Positions 35,422 through 45,049 of a stretch of DNA of 64,000 nt are shown piece by piece. The position numbers and the translations under genes were made by a program. A model generated the notes under the pieces. The model made no database searches and was not told the origin of the DNA. It saw only the letters and a program-made list of their open reading frames with translations. The stretch is taken from contig JACPOI010000005.1 of assembly GCA_016185015.1 (NCBI GenBank), positions 1 to 64,000 on the forward strand. Reading direction: 5' to 3'. This stretch comes from Burkholderiales bacterium (lineage in GTDB: Bacteria; Pseudomonadota; Gammaproteobacteria; Burkholderiales; Burkholderiaceae_C). Positions within the stretch are counted from its first letter, which is position 1. Each line of letters opens with the position of its first letter.

Positions 35422-38400
35422 ATGTGGTTCACCCAAGTCAGTCTCAAGAACCCGGTCTTCGCCACCATGGTCATGCTGGCCTTCGTGGTGCTGGGCCTGT
35501 TCTCCTACCAGCGCCTGCAGGTCGACCAGTTCCCCAACGTCGACTTTCCGGTGGTGGTGATCAGCACAGAGTACCCCGGCGCCTCGCCCGAGATCGTGGA
35601 GAGCGAGGTCACCAAGAAAATCGAGGAAGGCGTCAACTCCATCGCCGGCATCAATGCCCTGACCTCGCGCAGCTACGAGAACCAGTCGCTGGTCATCATC
35701 GAATTCCAGCTGCACATCGACGGCCGCAAGGCGGCCGAGGACGTGCGCGAGAAGGTGGCCTCCATCCGCCCCAGCCTGCGCACCGAAGTCAAGGAGCCGC
35801 GCGTGCTGCGTTTCGACCCGGCCAGCCGCGCCATCTGGTCACTGGCCGTGCTGCCCGATGACCAGGCAGGCAAGGCGCTCAGCGCCGTGGAGCTGACCAG
35901 CTGGGCCGACCAGGTGCTCAAGAAGCGCCTGGAAAACGTGCGCGGCGTCGGCGCCGTGACCCTGGTGGGTGCGACCAAACGCGAGATCAACCTCTACCTG
36001 CGCCCCGAGGCGCTGGAGGCCTACGGCATCACGCCCGAGCAGGTGGTGGCCGCCGTGAGGAGCGAGAACCAGGAACTGCCGGTGGGCGCGGTGCGCTCCA
36101 GCGCGCAGGAACTGGTGGTGCAGATCGATGCGCGCATGCAGCGCCCCGAGGATTTCGGCCGCATCATCGTCACGCGCAAGGGCAACACGCCCATCCGCCT
36201 GGCCCAGGTCGCCACGGTGCAGGATGGCCCGCAGGAAGTCGAGACCCTGGCACTGCACAACGGCCAGCGCACGCTGCTCATGTCGGTGCAGAAGGCGCAG
36301 GACGAGAACACCATCGCCGTCATCGACGGCCTGACGCGCACCGTGGCCGAGCTGAAGAACCAGCTGCCGGCCGGCGTGCGGCTGGAACCCATCTTCGACG
36401 GCTCGCGCCCGATCCGCGTGGCGGTGGACAACGTGCGCCGCACCCTGATCGAGGGCGCCCTGCTAACCGTGCTGATCGTCTTCCTGTTCCTGAACTCCTG
36501 GCGCTCCACCGTCATCACCGGACTGACGCTGCCCATCGCGCTGATCGGCACCTTCCTGTTCATGTACTGGTTCGGCTTCACCATCAACATGATCACGCTG
36601 ATGGCGCTCTCCCTGTGCGTGGGCCTGCTGATCGACGACGCGATCGTGGTGCGCGAGAACATCGTGCGCCATGTGCAGATGGGCAAGGCGCCCTACCAGG
36701 CCTCGCTGGACGGCACGCAGGAGATCGGCCTGGCCGTGCTGGCCACCACCTTCTCCATCGTCGCGGTGTTCATGCCCATCGGTTTCATGGGCGGCATCAT
36801 CGGCAAGTTCTTCCACGAGTTCGGCATCACCATCGTGGCGGCGGTGCTGATCTCCATGTTCGTGAGCTTCACGCTCGACCCCATGCTCTCCAGCCTGTGG
36901 CACGACCCCAGCATCCACGCGCATGGCCAGAAGACCGAACCCCGCAACCTCTATGACAAGACCATCGGCCGCGTAACCGGCTGGTTCGACCAGGCCACCG
37001 AGAGCCTGGCCGAGAGCTACCAGTCCATCCTGCGCTGGTCACTGGCCCACAAACTGGCCACGCTGGGCATCGCCTTCGCGATCTTCGTGCTCAGCATTGT
37101 GATGGTGCCGCTGCTGGGCACCGAGTTCGTGCCCAAGGCCGACTTCTCGGAAACCACCGTCAGCTTCTACACGCCGGTGGGCTCCTCCATCGAAGCCACC
37201 GAAACCAAGGCGCGCCAGGTGCAGGACATCCTGCGCACCTTCCCCGAAGTGCGCTACTCGCTGGCCACGCTCAACACCGGCAACGCGCTGGGCAAGAACT
37301 ACGCAAGCGTCTACGTGCGCCTGGTCGATCGCAAGGACCGGCAACGCAACGTCGACGAGATGTCCGCTGTCTTGCGCGAGCGCCTGCGCCAGGTGCCGGG
37401 TTTGACCGTGACGCACGTGGGCCTGCTCGACCCCGTGGGCGGGCAGAAGCAGATCGAGTTCTCGCTGCAGGGCAACGACCTGCAGGAACTCGAACGACTC
37501 AGCCTCATAGTCATGGAGAAGATCCGGGGAATTCCTGGCCTGGTCGACCTCGATTCCAGCGTCAAGCCGGGCAAACCGACCATCGCCGTGCAGGTCAAGC
37601 GCGAGGCGGCTGCCGACCTGGGCCTGAACGTGAACCAGATCGCCACCTCGCTGCGCACCCTGGTGGCCGGGCAGACCGTAGGCAACTGGCGCGCCAGTGA
37701 CGACCAGACCTACGACGTCAATGTGCGCCTGGCGCCCGAGTCGCGCAACAGCATGGACGACCTGGAGCGCCTGCCCTTCGCGCTGGGGGCCAACACCGAC
37801 GGCAGTTCGCGCGTGATCCGGCTGAACCAGGTCGCCGCGCTGGTCGAGGACACCGGCTCCACCCAGATCAACCGGCGCGACCTGATGCGCGAGGTGGCCA
37901 TCAACGCCAACGTCTACAACCGCTCGGCCGGCGAGATCTCGGGCGACATCCGCAAGGCGCTGGACAGCATCGCCTTCCCGCCGGGTTACCGCTACCAGTT
38001 CGGCGGCTCGACCAAGAACATGCAGGAGTCCTTCGGTTACGCGATCTCGGCGCTGGCCATGGCCGTCATCTTCATCTACATGATCCTGGCCAGCCAGTTC
38101 AAGAGCTTCTTCCAGCCGCTGGCGCTCATGACCTCGCTGCCGCTCACGCTGATCGGCGTGGTGCTGGCGCTACTGATGTTCCGCTCCACCCTCTCGATGT
38201 TCTCCATCATCGGCGTGGTGATGCTCATGGGCCTGGTGACCAAGAACGCCATCCTGCTGGTGGACTTTGCCATCCGGGCCAGGGAGGAAGGCATGGAGCG
38301 CGCCGAGGCCCTGCTGATGGCGGCGCGGGTGCGCCTGCGCCCCATCCTGATGACCACCCTGGCCATGATCTTCGGCATGGTGCCGCTGGCCTTTGCCCTG

Positions 38401-38568
38401 ACCGAAGGCTCCGAGCAGCGCGCCCCGATGGGCCAGGCGGTGATCGGCGGCGTCATCACCTCCTCCCTGCTGACGCTGGTGGTGGTGCCTGTGGTCTACT
38501 GCTATATGGACGACTTCAGCCAGTGGCTGCTAAGGCGCTGGCGCGGCGAAAAGACGCCCGCCAAGTAA
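35422..38568 (+). CDS. RND efflux pump, inner membrane subunit (HAE1 type)
   Basis: The 1048-residue protein is a full-length RND permease: first helix [32 protein letters not shown], the proton-relay aspartates in [21 protein letters not shown], two periplasmic porter domains, and the C-terminal helices with [28 protein letters not shown] and [25 protein letters not shown]. The [12 protein letters not shown] form belongs to hydrophobe/amphiphile pumps rather than metal pumps. Drugs, solvents or other organic compounds are the likely cargo; which ones cannot be read from sequence. It forms the tripartite pump with the adaptor before it and the TolC-type protein 1.1 kb downstream. Confidence 0.95.
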   Translation: MWFTQVSLKNPVFATMVMLAFVVLGLFSYQRLQVDQFPNVDFPVVVISTEYPGASPEIVESEVTKKIEEGVNSIAGINALTSRSYENQSLVIIEFQLHIDGRKAAEDVREKVASIRPSLRTEVKEPRVLRFDPASRAIWSLAVLPDDQAGKALSAVELTSWADQVLKKRLENVRGVGAVTLVGATKREINLYLRPEALEAYGITPEQVVAAVRSENQELPVGAVRSSAQELVVQIDARMQRPEDFGRIIVTRKGNTPIRLAQVATVQDGPQEVETLALHNGQRTLLMSVQKAQDENTIAVIDGLTRTVAELKNQLPAGVRLEPIFDGSRPIRVAVDNVRRTLIEGALLTVLIVFLFLNSWRSTVITGLTLPIALIGTFLFMYWFGFTINMITLMALSLCVGLLIDDAIVVRENIVRHVQMGKAPYQASLDGTQEIGLAVLATTFSIVAVFMPIGFMGGIIGKFFHEFGITIVAAVLISMFVSFTLDPMLSSLWHDPSIHAHGQKTEPRNLYDKTIGRVTGWFDQATESLAESYQSILRWSLAHKLATLGIAFAIFVLSIVMVPLLGTEFVPKADFSETTVSFYTPVGSSIEATETKARQVQDILRTFPEVRYSLATLNTGNALGKNYASVYVRLVDRKDRQRNVDEMSAVLRERLRQVPGLTVTHVGLLDPVGGQKQIEFSLQGNDLQELERLSLIVMEKIRGIPGLVDLDSSVKPGKPTIAVQVKREAAADLGLNVNQIATSLRTLVAGQTVGNWRASDDQTYDVNVRLAPESRNSMDDLERLPFALGANTDGSSRVIRLNQVAALVEDTGSTQINRRDLMREVAINANVYNRSAGEISGDIRKALDSIAFPPGYRYQFGGSTKNMQESFGYAISALAMAVIFIYMILASQFKSFFQPLALMTSLPLTLIGVVLALLMFRSTLSMFSIIGVVMLMGLVTKNAILLVDFAIRAREEGMERAEALLMAARVRLRPILMTTLAMIFGMVPLAFALTEGSEQRAPMGQAVIGGVITSSLLTLVVVPVVYCYMDDFSQWLLRRWRGEKTPAK

Positions 38569-38610
38569 AATTTTCCAGGATCCCCTACAATACCCCATGG
38601 AGTATAAGAA

Positions 38611-39276
38611 ATGAACTTCGAACAAGCCCGTTTCAACATGATCGAGCAGCAGATCCGCCCCTGGAACGTGCTCGATGCCGCTGTGCTGGACATCCTCTCC
38701 GTCGTGCGCCGCGAAGACTTTGTGCCCGTTGCCCACAAGGCCCTGGCGTTCGCCGACATGGAGCTGCCCCTGCGCAACGGCGGCGAAGCTGGCCAGTGCA
38801 TGCTGGCGCCCAAGGTCGAAGCCCGCATGCTGCAGGACCTGGCCGTGCAGAAACATGAAAAGGTGCTGGAGATCGGCACCGGCTCCGGCTACATGGCCGC
38901 CCTGCTGGCACAGCGCGCCCAGCGCGTGATTTCGCTGGAAATCGACCCCGAACTGGCCACCCTGGCGCGCGCCAATCTGCAGAAAGCCGGCATCTCCAAC
39001 GTGGAAGTGCGCCAGGCCGACGGCGCCAAGGGCCTGCCGGTCGAGGCCCCCTTCGACGTCATCGTGCTCAGCGGCTCGGTCGCCGAGGTGCCGCACAAGC
39101 TGCTGGAGCTGCTCAAGACCGGCGGCCGCCTGATGGCGATCGTGGGTGACGCGCCGGTGATGCGTGCCACGCTGATCCAGCGCACCAGCGCCGTCGAGTA
39201 CCTGACCAGCCAGGGCTGGGACACGCTGGCGCCGCGCCTGCTGAGCTTCCCCGAACATTCCCGCTTCAACTTCTGA
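38611..39276 (+). CDS. Protein-L-isoaspartate methyltransferase family protein
   Basis: The 221-residue protein has the PCMT fold: NMIEQQIRPWNVLDAAVLDILS, then REDFVPVAHKALAFADMELPL, and the S-adenosylmethionine site VLEIGTGSGYMAALLAQ. True Pcm repairs isoaspartyl residues; this variant, widespread in Burkholderiales between pump and tolC genes, lacks the full TGSGYQTA wording, so substrate is open. It is encoded 42 bases after the pump gene, in the same direction and probably the same transcript. Confidence 0.88.
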   Translation: MNFEQARFNMIEQQIRPWNVLDAAVLDILSVVRREDFVPVAHKALAFADMELPLRNGGEAGQCMLAPKVEARMLQDLAVQKHEKVLEIGTGSGYMAALLAQRAQRVISLEIDPELATLARANLQKAGISNVEVRQADGAKGLPVEAPFDVIVLSGSVAEVPHKLLELLKTGGRLMAIVGDAPVMRATLIQRTSAVEYLTSQGWDTLAPRLLSFPEHSRFNF

Positions 39277-39299
39277 GGCGCCCGCTGGCGACAAGCACC

Positions 39300-39644
39300 A
39301 TGATCGAACACATCCACCCCGGCGATCTCCAGGACTGGGTCGCCAAGGCCCAGGCCCATGGGCGCCCGCTCATCCTGGATGTGCGTGAACCGTCCGAACT
39401 GCAACACGCCAGCATCAAGCCGGACGCGTCCTACGATCTGGTGGCCATCCCCATGGGGGTGATTCCGCCGCGGCTCCATGAACTCGACCCGTCGCGCCCG
39501 GTGGCCTGCCTGTGCCATCACGGCGGGCGCAGCATGCGCGTGGCCCAGTTCCTGGAACACCAGGGGTTCAAGCAGGTGGCCAACATCAGCGGCGGCATCA
39601 ATGCCTGGTCGCTGCAGGTCGACCCGACCGTGCCGCGCTACTGA
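39300..39644 (+). CDS. Single-domain rhodanese-like sulfurtransferase
   Basis: The 114-residue protein is one rhodanese domain: PLILDVREPSELQHASI at the N-terminal half, and the active-site loop CHHGGRSMRVA with the catalytic cysteine after VACL. It closes with NISGGINAWSLQVDP. It would carry persulfide sulfur; GlpE-like proteins accept thiosulfate. There is no signal peptide. It lies between the methyltransferase and tolC-type genes, 23 bases after the former. Confidence 0.92.
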   Translation: MIEHIHPGDLQDWVAKAQAHGRPLILDVREPSELQHASIKPDASYDLVAIPMGVIPPRLHELDPSRPVACLCHHGGRSMRVAQFLEHQGFKQVANISGGINAWSLQVDPTVPRY

Positions 39645-39687
39645 GCCCCACCGCCTTTCCCGCCTATCCCCCGGAGTACCCGTCACC

Positions 39688-41079
39688 ATGAAAACCTACC
39701 GACTGCTGCCCCTGACCGTGGCCATCGGCGCCGCGCTGGCCTTGCCCGTGCGCGCCCAGAGCCTGCTGGAACTCTACGACGCGGCACGCGGCCATGACGC
39801 GGCCTACCAGGCGGCCAAATCGCAGTACGAAGCCAATCTGTCCAAGGCCGACCAGGCCAAGGCCGCCCTGCTGCCCACGGTCAACCTCACTGCGGGCGCG
39901 TCCACCACGCAGCTGCGCACCGAGGCCGCCGGCACAACGAGCGACCGCAGCTTCGAGAACCAGAACGTCGGCGTCAACGCCACCCAGCCGCTGTACCGCG
40001 CGGCCAACTTCGCCAGCTACCAGCAGGGCACGCTTCAGACCGATCTGGCCGAAGCCCAGCTGCTCACCGCCGAGCAGGACCTGATCGTGCGCGTCAGCCA
40101 GGCCTACTTCGACGTGCTGGCTGCGCAGGACAGTCTGGCCTTCGTGCAGGCGCAAAAGACCGCCGTGGCCGAGCAGCTGGCCTCAGCCCGCCGCAACTTC
40201 GAGGTGGGCACCGCCACCATCACAGACACACGCGAGGCACAGGCCCGCTTCGACCTGGTCACGGCCCAGGAGATCGCCGCCGACAACGACCTGCGCGTGA
40301 AGAAGCTGGCCCTGAACCAGCTGGTGGGCAAGGTCGACACGGTGCCCTACCCGCTGGCCCCGGCCACGACCCTGCCCACGCTGGCGCCCGACGACCTGAA
40401 CACCTGGGTGCAGCAGAGCCAGGACCAGCATCCGGCGATCCGCCAGGCGCGTATCGGCCTGGAAGTGGCCACCCTGGAGACCGACAAGGCCAAGGCCGGC
40501 CACAAGCCCACGCTGGACCTCACGGCCAGCCATAGCGTGAACCGCAACGTCGGCGGCACGGCCCTGTCGTCGACCGATTCGCGAACCTACAACACGACGG
40601 TGGGCGTCCAGTTCGTCCTGCCGCTGTTTGCCGGTTTCGCCACGCAGAACCGCCTGAAGGAAACGCTGGCCCTGGAAGACAAGGCCCGTGCCGACCTGGA
40701 TGCCGCCCAGCGCAACGTGGCGCAGGGCACGCGCGCTTCCTATTTCGGTGTGGTCTCGGGCCTGGGCCAGGTCAAGGCGCTGGAAGCGGCCGAGGCCTCC
40801 AGCCAGAGCGCACTGGACGCCAACAAGCTGGGATACCAGGTGGGCGTGCGCATCAACATCGATGTGCTGAACTCGCAGAGCCAGTTGTTCGACACCAAGG
40901 CCAAGCTGGCCAAGGCGCGCTACGACGTGCTGGTGGGTGGGCTCAAGCTGCGCCAGGCCAGCGGCACCCTCAAGAGCGAAGACCTGCAAGGGGTGAATGC
41001 CCTGCTGGCACCGGTGGCCCCCGCCACCACGGCACCGACACCGGCACCGGCTGCTCCCGCAAGCACTCAGCCCAGGTAA
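39688..41079 (+). CDS. TolC-family outer membrane channel
   Basis: The 463-residue protein has a signal peptide (ends LPVRAQ) followed by two TolC repeats (SLLELYDAARGHDAAYQAAKSQYEANLSKADQAKAALLPTVNL, and the second from about residue 230). LTAEQDLIVRVSQAYFDVLAAQDSL is a family hallmark. A Pro/Ala/Thr-rich tail ends the chain. As the last gene of the row it supplies the exit duct for the RND pump. The ATG at 39688 is chosen for the signal peptide; the track's longer frame overlaps the rhodanese gene. Its 3' end overlaps the end of waaA by 13 bases. Confidence 0.93.
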   Translation: MKTYRLLPLTVAIGAALALPVRAQSLLELYDAARGHDAAYQAAKSQYEANLSKADQAKAALLPTVNLTAGASTTQLRTEAAGTTSDRSFENQNVGVNATQPLYRAANFASYQQGTLQTDLAEAQLLTAEQDLIVRVSQAYFDVLAAQDSLAFVQAQKTAVAEQLASARRNFEVGTATITDTREAQARFDLVTAQEIAADNDLRVKKLALNQLVGKVDTVPYPLAPATTLPTLAPDDLNTWVQQSQDQHPAIRQARIGLEVATLETDKAKAGHKPTLDLTASHSVNRNVGGTALSSTDSRTYNTTVGVQFVLPLFAGFATQNRLKETLALEDKARADLDAAQRNVAQGTRASYFGVVSGLGQVKALEAAEASSQSALDANKLGYQVGVRINIDVLNSQSQLFDTKAKLAKARYDVLVGGLKLRQASGTLKSEDLQGVNALLAPVAPATTAPTPAPAAPASTQPR

Positions 41080-42341
41080 ACCGCCAGCGCCTCTCGTGTG
41101 CGCAGGGCTGCGCCACGGTGCGCCTTGGCGAATCGGCTGGCCTCGCGCGCCATGGCCTGCTGGCGCAGGGGCTGCTGCACCAGCTGCTGCGCGGCCGCCA
41201 CGGCGGCCGCCAGGTCGCTGCAGCGCTGGGCCGCACCGGCTTCCTGCGCCAGGCTGGCGGCCTCGTCGAAATTGAAGGTGTGCGGGCCCATGAAGACCGG
41301 GCAGGCACAGGCGGCGGCCTCGATCAGGTTCTGCCCGCCCAGCGGCGCGAAGCTGCCCCCCAGCAAGGCCGCATCGCTCAGGCCGTAGTACAGCGCCATC
41401 TCGCCCAGCGTGTCGCCCAGCCAGACATCGGTCGACATCTCGACCAGACCCGGTGCGCTGCCCCACTGGCTGCGCCGCGCGAGGCTGAAGCCGTGGCGGG
41501 TGATCAGCTCGGCCACCTCGTCGAAGCGCTGCGGATGCCGTGGCACGATCAGCCACTGGATCGCGCGCGCGGCCTCACCGGCCTGCCGCAGGCATTGCAG
41601 CAATTCAGCCTCCTCACCCTCACGCGAACTGGCGAACATGACGACCGGGCGGCCCAGCGCCGTGCGCCAGGCCTGGCCGCGGGCCATCTGCCCAGCATCC
41701 GGCGTGGCATCGAATTTCAGGTTGCCGAACACCCCCTGCACCGGCGCACCGATGGCGGCCAGGCGCGTCGCGTCGTCCTGCGTCTGCGCCCACACCGCGG
41801 CGAGGCTGCGGTAGACCGGCACGGACAGCCAGGCCAGTCGCTGAGCCTTGCGCAGCGATTTTTCACTCAGGCGCGCATTGGCCAGCACCAGCGGCACACC
41901 GGCGCGTTCGCAGCCAGCCGCCAGATTGGGCCAGACCTCGGTCTCCAGCAGGATGCCCAGGCGCGGATGGAAATGGTCGAGAAAAGACTGCACGGCCGTA
42001 GACGTGTCCCAGGGCAACCAGACCTGCACATCGCCTTCGCGCAGCAGGCCCACACCCTCGGCGCGGCCGGTAGCCGTGCCGTGCGTGAGCAGCAGGCGAT
42101 AGGCCGGCCACTGCGCGCGCAGCGTGGCCAGCAGCACGGCCGCAGCACGTGTCTCGCCCAGCGAGACCGCATGCACCCAGAGCGTGCGGCCATCGTCCGG
42201 CAAGGCCGGCATGGCGTACTGCCCGAAGCGCTCCTCCACGGCGACCAGATAACCCGGCTCCTGGCGGCCGCGGCGCATCAGCTTGCGCCGCAGCAGGGGC
42301 TGCACCAGCCAGGCCAGCAGGGAATAGAGCCAGCGCGCCAT
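41067..42341 (-). CDS. waaA: 3-deoxy-D-manno-octulosonic acid transferase (Kdo transferase)
   Basis: The 424-residue protein has an N-terminal membrane anchor (MARWLYSLLAWLVQPLL) and a GT-B glycosyltransferase fold: LWVHAVSLGETRAAAVLL, LETEVWPNL, LVLANARLSEKSL, and the C-terminal DTLGEMALYYGLSDAALLGGSF with GGQNLIEAAACACPVFMGPHTFNF. It adds Kdo from CMP-Kdo to lipid A precursor at the inner face of the membrane. Starting at 42341 the ATG shares its A with the stop of waaC (TGATG), so the two LPS-core genes are coupled. Confidence 0.95.
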   Translation of the reverse strand: MARWLYSLLAWLVQPLLRRKLMRRGRQEPGYLVAVEERFGQYAMPALPDDGRTLWVHAVSLGETRAAAVLLATLRAQWPAYRLLLTHGTATGRAEGVGLLREGDVQVWLPWDTSTAVQSFLDHFHPRLGILLETEVWPNLAAGCERAGVPLVLANARLSEKSLRKAQRLAWLSVPVYRSLAAVWAQTQDDATRLAAIGAPVQGVFGNLKFDATPDAGQMARGQAWRTALGRPVVMFASSREGEEAELLQCLRQAGEAARAIQWLIVPRHPQRFDEVAELITRHGFSLARRSQWGSAPGLVEMSTDVWLGDTLGEMALYYGLSDAALLGGSFAPLGGQNLIEAAACACPVFMGPHTFNFDEAASLAQEAGAAQRCSDLAAAVAAAQQLVQQPLRQQAMAREASRFAKAHRGAALRTREALAVYLG

Positions 42342-43354
42342 CAGGCGGTCCCGCCCGATGGCTGCACCTGGGCCCAGGCCAGCCAGACCGCCTCCACCGT
42401 GGGCGTGGGCTGCGCATAAACGCAACGCTGGCGGGCGCGGTCGATGGGCCCGGTGCGCCAGGCGGTATCGAAGTTGTAGATCTGCACGTGGGACAGGTCC
42501 AGCGCCACGGCGATGTGGCTCAGCCCGCTGTCCACTCCGATCACGCCGGCGCAGCTGGCCAGGGCATCGGTCAAGGCGTCCAGCGCCAGGCGCGGCCAGA
42601 CCACGGCATGGGACATCCCACGCGCCAGGGCCTCGCTGCGGCGCTGCTCTTCGTCAGTGCCGTGTAGCAGGGCCACGTCATAACCAGCGGCGTCCAGCCG
42701 CTGTGCCAGTTGCAGCCAGTGCGCGGCCGGCCACTGCTTGTCGGCGCGCGAGGTGCCGTGCACCAGGGCCACGCAGGGGCGTGCCGAAAGCATGCCGATG
42801 GCGATCTTTTCAGGCGCAATCTCACCCTGCCCCTGATGCGGCTGCAGGCCGAAGATTTCCTGCGTCGGCACGCTGTAGCCCAGCGCCCGGGCGCACAGTT
42901 CACGCGAGCGCTGCACCGCGTGAACATGCGGTTCGATGCGGATGGCCACGTCGGCCACCCAGCGCGTCGGCGCCTCGTAGCCCGAACCCTCGGTGCGGTT
43001 GGCCAGGGCGTAACGCCGTCCGGCGGGCGCCAGGCGTGCCAGCCAGGCCACCAGGGCCGATTTGGTCAAACCCTGCAGGTCGATCACGGCGTCGTAGGCT
43101 TCGCGCTGCAGCTCGCTCTTGAACGCGGCCCATTCGGCACGCGTGGTCGTCGCAAACGGTGCCTTGCGCCAGCGTCGCAGTTCACAGGGGATCACACGCC
43201 GCACACCGGCACAGCGCTGCACCAGCGGCGCGAAGCTTTTCTCCACCACCCAGTCGATCTGCGCCTGCGGCAGCGCACGGCGGATGTCCTGCACCGCCGG
43301 CATGGTGTGCACCACATCCCCCAGCGAAGAGAGCTTGACGATCAGGATGTTCAA
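42341..43354 (-). CDS. waaC: Lipopolysaccharide heptosyltransferase I
   Basis: The protein starts NILIVKLSSLGDVVHTMPAVQDIRRALP, the heptosyltransferase I signature, and ends with the GT9 motifs VALVHGTSRADKQWPAAHWLQLA and GVIGVDSGLSHIAVALDLSHVQIYNF. It adds the first heptose to Kdo2-lipid A. I choose the TTG at 43354, since it gives the family N-terminus and leaves 19 bases to the upstream gene; the ATG at 43402 adds 16 unmatched residues and overlaps that gene. Length is then about 337. Confidence 0.92.
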   Translation of the reverse strand: MNILIVKLSSLGDVVHTMPAVQDIRRALPQAQIDWVVEKSFAPLVQRCAGVRRVIPCELRRWRKAPFATTTRAEWAAFKSELQREAYDAVIDLQGLTKSALVAWLARLAPAGRRYALANRTEGSGYEAPTRWVADVAIRIEPHVHAVQRSRELCARALGYSVPTQEIFGLQPHQGQGEIAPEKIAIGMLSARPCVALVHGTSRADKQWPAAHWLQLAQRLDAAGYDVALLHGTDEEQRRSEALARGMSHAVVWPRLALDALTDALASCAGVIGVDSGLSHIAVALDLSHVQIYNFDTAWRTGPIDRARQRCVYAQPTPTVEAVWLAWAQVQPSGGTA

Positions 43355-43373
43355 GACCTGGGTCCTGCCCGGT

Positions 43374-44756
43374 TCAATGTGCCGCTTCGGCAAAAGACGC
43401 ATCGGGCTTGACGGTGCGCAGCAGGGTCAACATCTCGCCCTCGATGCGCTGCAGCGCCGCGGCCGTATGGCCTTCGAAACGCAGCACCAGCACCGGCGTG
43501 GTGTTGGAGGCGCGGATCAGGCCGAAACCGTCGGGCCAGTCCACGCGCACGCCATCGATGGTGTTGACCTTTGCGGGGGGGGCGAACGAGGCCTTGGCCA
43601 CCAGTTCGGCCACCAACCGGTGCGGCTCGCCCTCGACGCACTTGACGTTGAGCTCAGGCGTGGAATAGCTGGTGGGCAAGGCGTTGAGCACGGCGCTGGC
43701 GTCCTTCGAGCGGCTCAGGATCTCCAGCAGGCGGCAGGCGGCGTAGGTGCCGTCGTCGAAACCGAACCAGCGTTCCTTGAAGAAGATGTGGCCGCTCATC
43801 TCGCCACCCAGCGGGGAATCAATCTCCTTCATCCTGGCCTTGATCAGCGAGTGGCCGGTCTTGAACATCAGGGGCTGGCCACCTGCGGCTTCAATCGCCG
43901 GCGCCAGGCGCTGCGAGCACTTGACGTCGTAGACGATGGTGCCACCGGGCACGCGCGAGAGCACGTCCTGTGCGAACAGCATCATCTGGCGGTCCGGGTA
44001 GATGTTGCTGCCGTCCTTGGTCACGATGCCCAGGCGGTCGCCGTCGCCATCAAAAGCCAGGCCCAGCTCGGCATCGCCGCTCCTGAGCGCAGCAATCACG
44101 TCACGCAGGTTCTCGGGCTTGCTCGGGTCGGGATGGTGATTCGGGAAGGTGCCGTCGACCTCACTGTGCAGTTCGGTGACCACGCAGCCCAGCGCGCGCA
44201 GGATGGCCGGTGCCGACGCGCCGGCCACGCCGTTGCCGGAGTCCACCACAATCTTCATGGGGCGCGCCAGCTTCACGTCGCCGATGATGCGGTCGCGATA
44301 AGGTGCATAGACATTGAGATTGCGCACGGAGCCGCCGGCCTGCAACGTCCAGGACTCCTCTTCCATGCAACGACGCAGGCCCTGGATTTCCTCGCCATAA
44401 ATGGCACGCCCAGCCAGCACCATCTTGAAGCCGTTGTAGTCGGCCGGGTTGTGGCTGCCGGTCACCTGGATGCCGCTGCTGCACACGGTGCTGGCGGCGA
44501 AATACAGCATGGGTGTGGTGACCATGCCGACGTCGATGACCTCGATGCCAGCGTCCATCAAGCCGCGGATCAGCGCGGCACTCAGAACCGGGCCACTGAG
44601 GCGGCCGTCGCGCCCCACGGCCACACGGGTTTCACCAGCCCGGCGCGCGGCGCTGCCGAAGGCACGGCCCAGGGCCAGGGCCAGGTTTTCATCGAGGGTG
44701 GACGGCACGATGCCGCGGATGTCATAGGCCTTGAAGATCGAGGCAGAAACTTGCAT
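43374..44756 (-). CDS. Phosphomannomutase/phosphoglucomutase (AlgC/ManB type)
   Basis: The 460-residue enzyme has the phosphoserine loop GIQVTGSHNPADYNGFK, the metal loop AFDGDGDRLGIV, the sugar-binding GGEMSGHIFFKERWFGFDDGTYAA, and a phosphate-binding C-terminal domain (LRASNTTPVLVLRFE). The first residues ASIFKAYDIRGIVP are typical of the AlgC/PMM-PGM group, which interconverts 1- and 6-phosphates of mannose and glucose for LPS and exopolysaccharide. It stands upstream of waaC/waaA on the same strand and may lead that transcript. Confidence 0.94.
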   Translation of the reverse strand: MQVSASIFKAYDIRGIVPSTLDENLALALGRAFGSAARRAGETRVAVGRDGRLSGPVLSAALIRGLMDAGIEVIDVGMVTTPMLYFAASTVCSSGIQVTGSHNPADYNGFKMVLAGRAIYGEEIQGLRRCMEEESWTLQAGGSVRNLNVYAPYRDRIIGDVKLARPMKIVVDSGNGVAGASAPAILRALGCVVTELHSEVDGTFPNHHPDPSKPENLRDVIAALRSGDAELGLAFDGDGDRLGIVTKDGSNIYPDRQMMLFAQDVLSRVPGGTIVYDVKCSQRLAPAIEAAGGQPLMFKTGHSLIKARMKEIDSPLGGEMSGHIFFKERWFGFDDGTYAACRLLEILSRSKDASAVLNALPTSYSTPELNVKCVEGEPHRLVAELVAKASFAPPAKVNTIDGVRVDWPDGFGLIRASNTTPVLVLRFEGHTAAALQRIEGEMLTLLRTVKPDASFAEAAH

Positions 44757-44880
44757 GGTGGGTCAGGAGGTACGCAACGGGCGCCCCCTCGAACAGGGGG
44801 GCGGGACACAGGTGGGCCATTGTAGGCGGCCAGGGGGACCGCCGCGATAATGGCAACTGATTGCCCACAGGGGCCTGTCC

Positions 44881-45042
44881 ATGAACTCCGCCCGCAAGAC
44901 CAAACTCAAGCTCAAGCAGCACAAGCCGCGCAACCCGCTGGTGGCGCCTACCCTGCAACGCAAGGCGGGTTCACACCGGAAATCGCACAAGAGCGAGCGC
45001 CAGGCTCAGCAACGCGCACTGAAACGTGAACTGAGCGCCTGA
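44881..45042 (+). CDS. Small basic protein of 53 residues, hypothetical
   Basis: An ATG at 44881 opens a 54-codon frame too short for the ORF track: starts MNSARKTKLKLKQHKPRNPL and ends with RQAQQRALKRELSA before TGA at 45040-45042. About a third of residues are Lys or Arg. The sequence is hydrophilic throughout and has codon use like the neighbours. Conserved short basic proteins of this type occur in Burkholderiales near LPS or sugar genes; I do not know a function. It could bind nucleic acid or ribosomes. Only gene on the plus strand in this stretch. Confidence 0.65.
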   Translation: MNSARKTKLKLKQHKPRNPLVAPTLQRKAGSHRKSHKSERQAQQRALKRELSA

Positions 45043-45049
45043 GCGCTGC

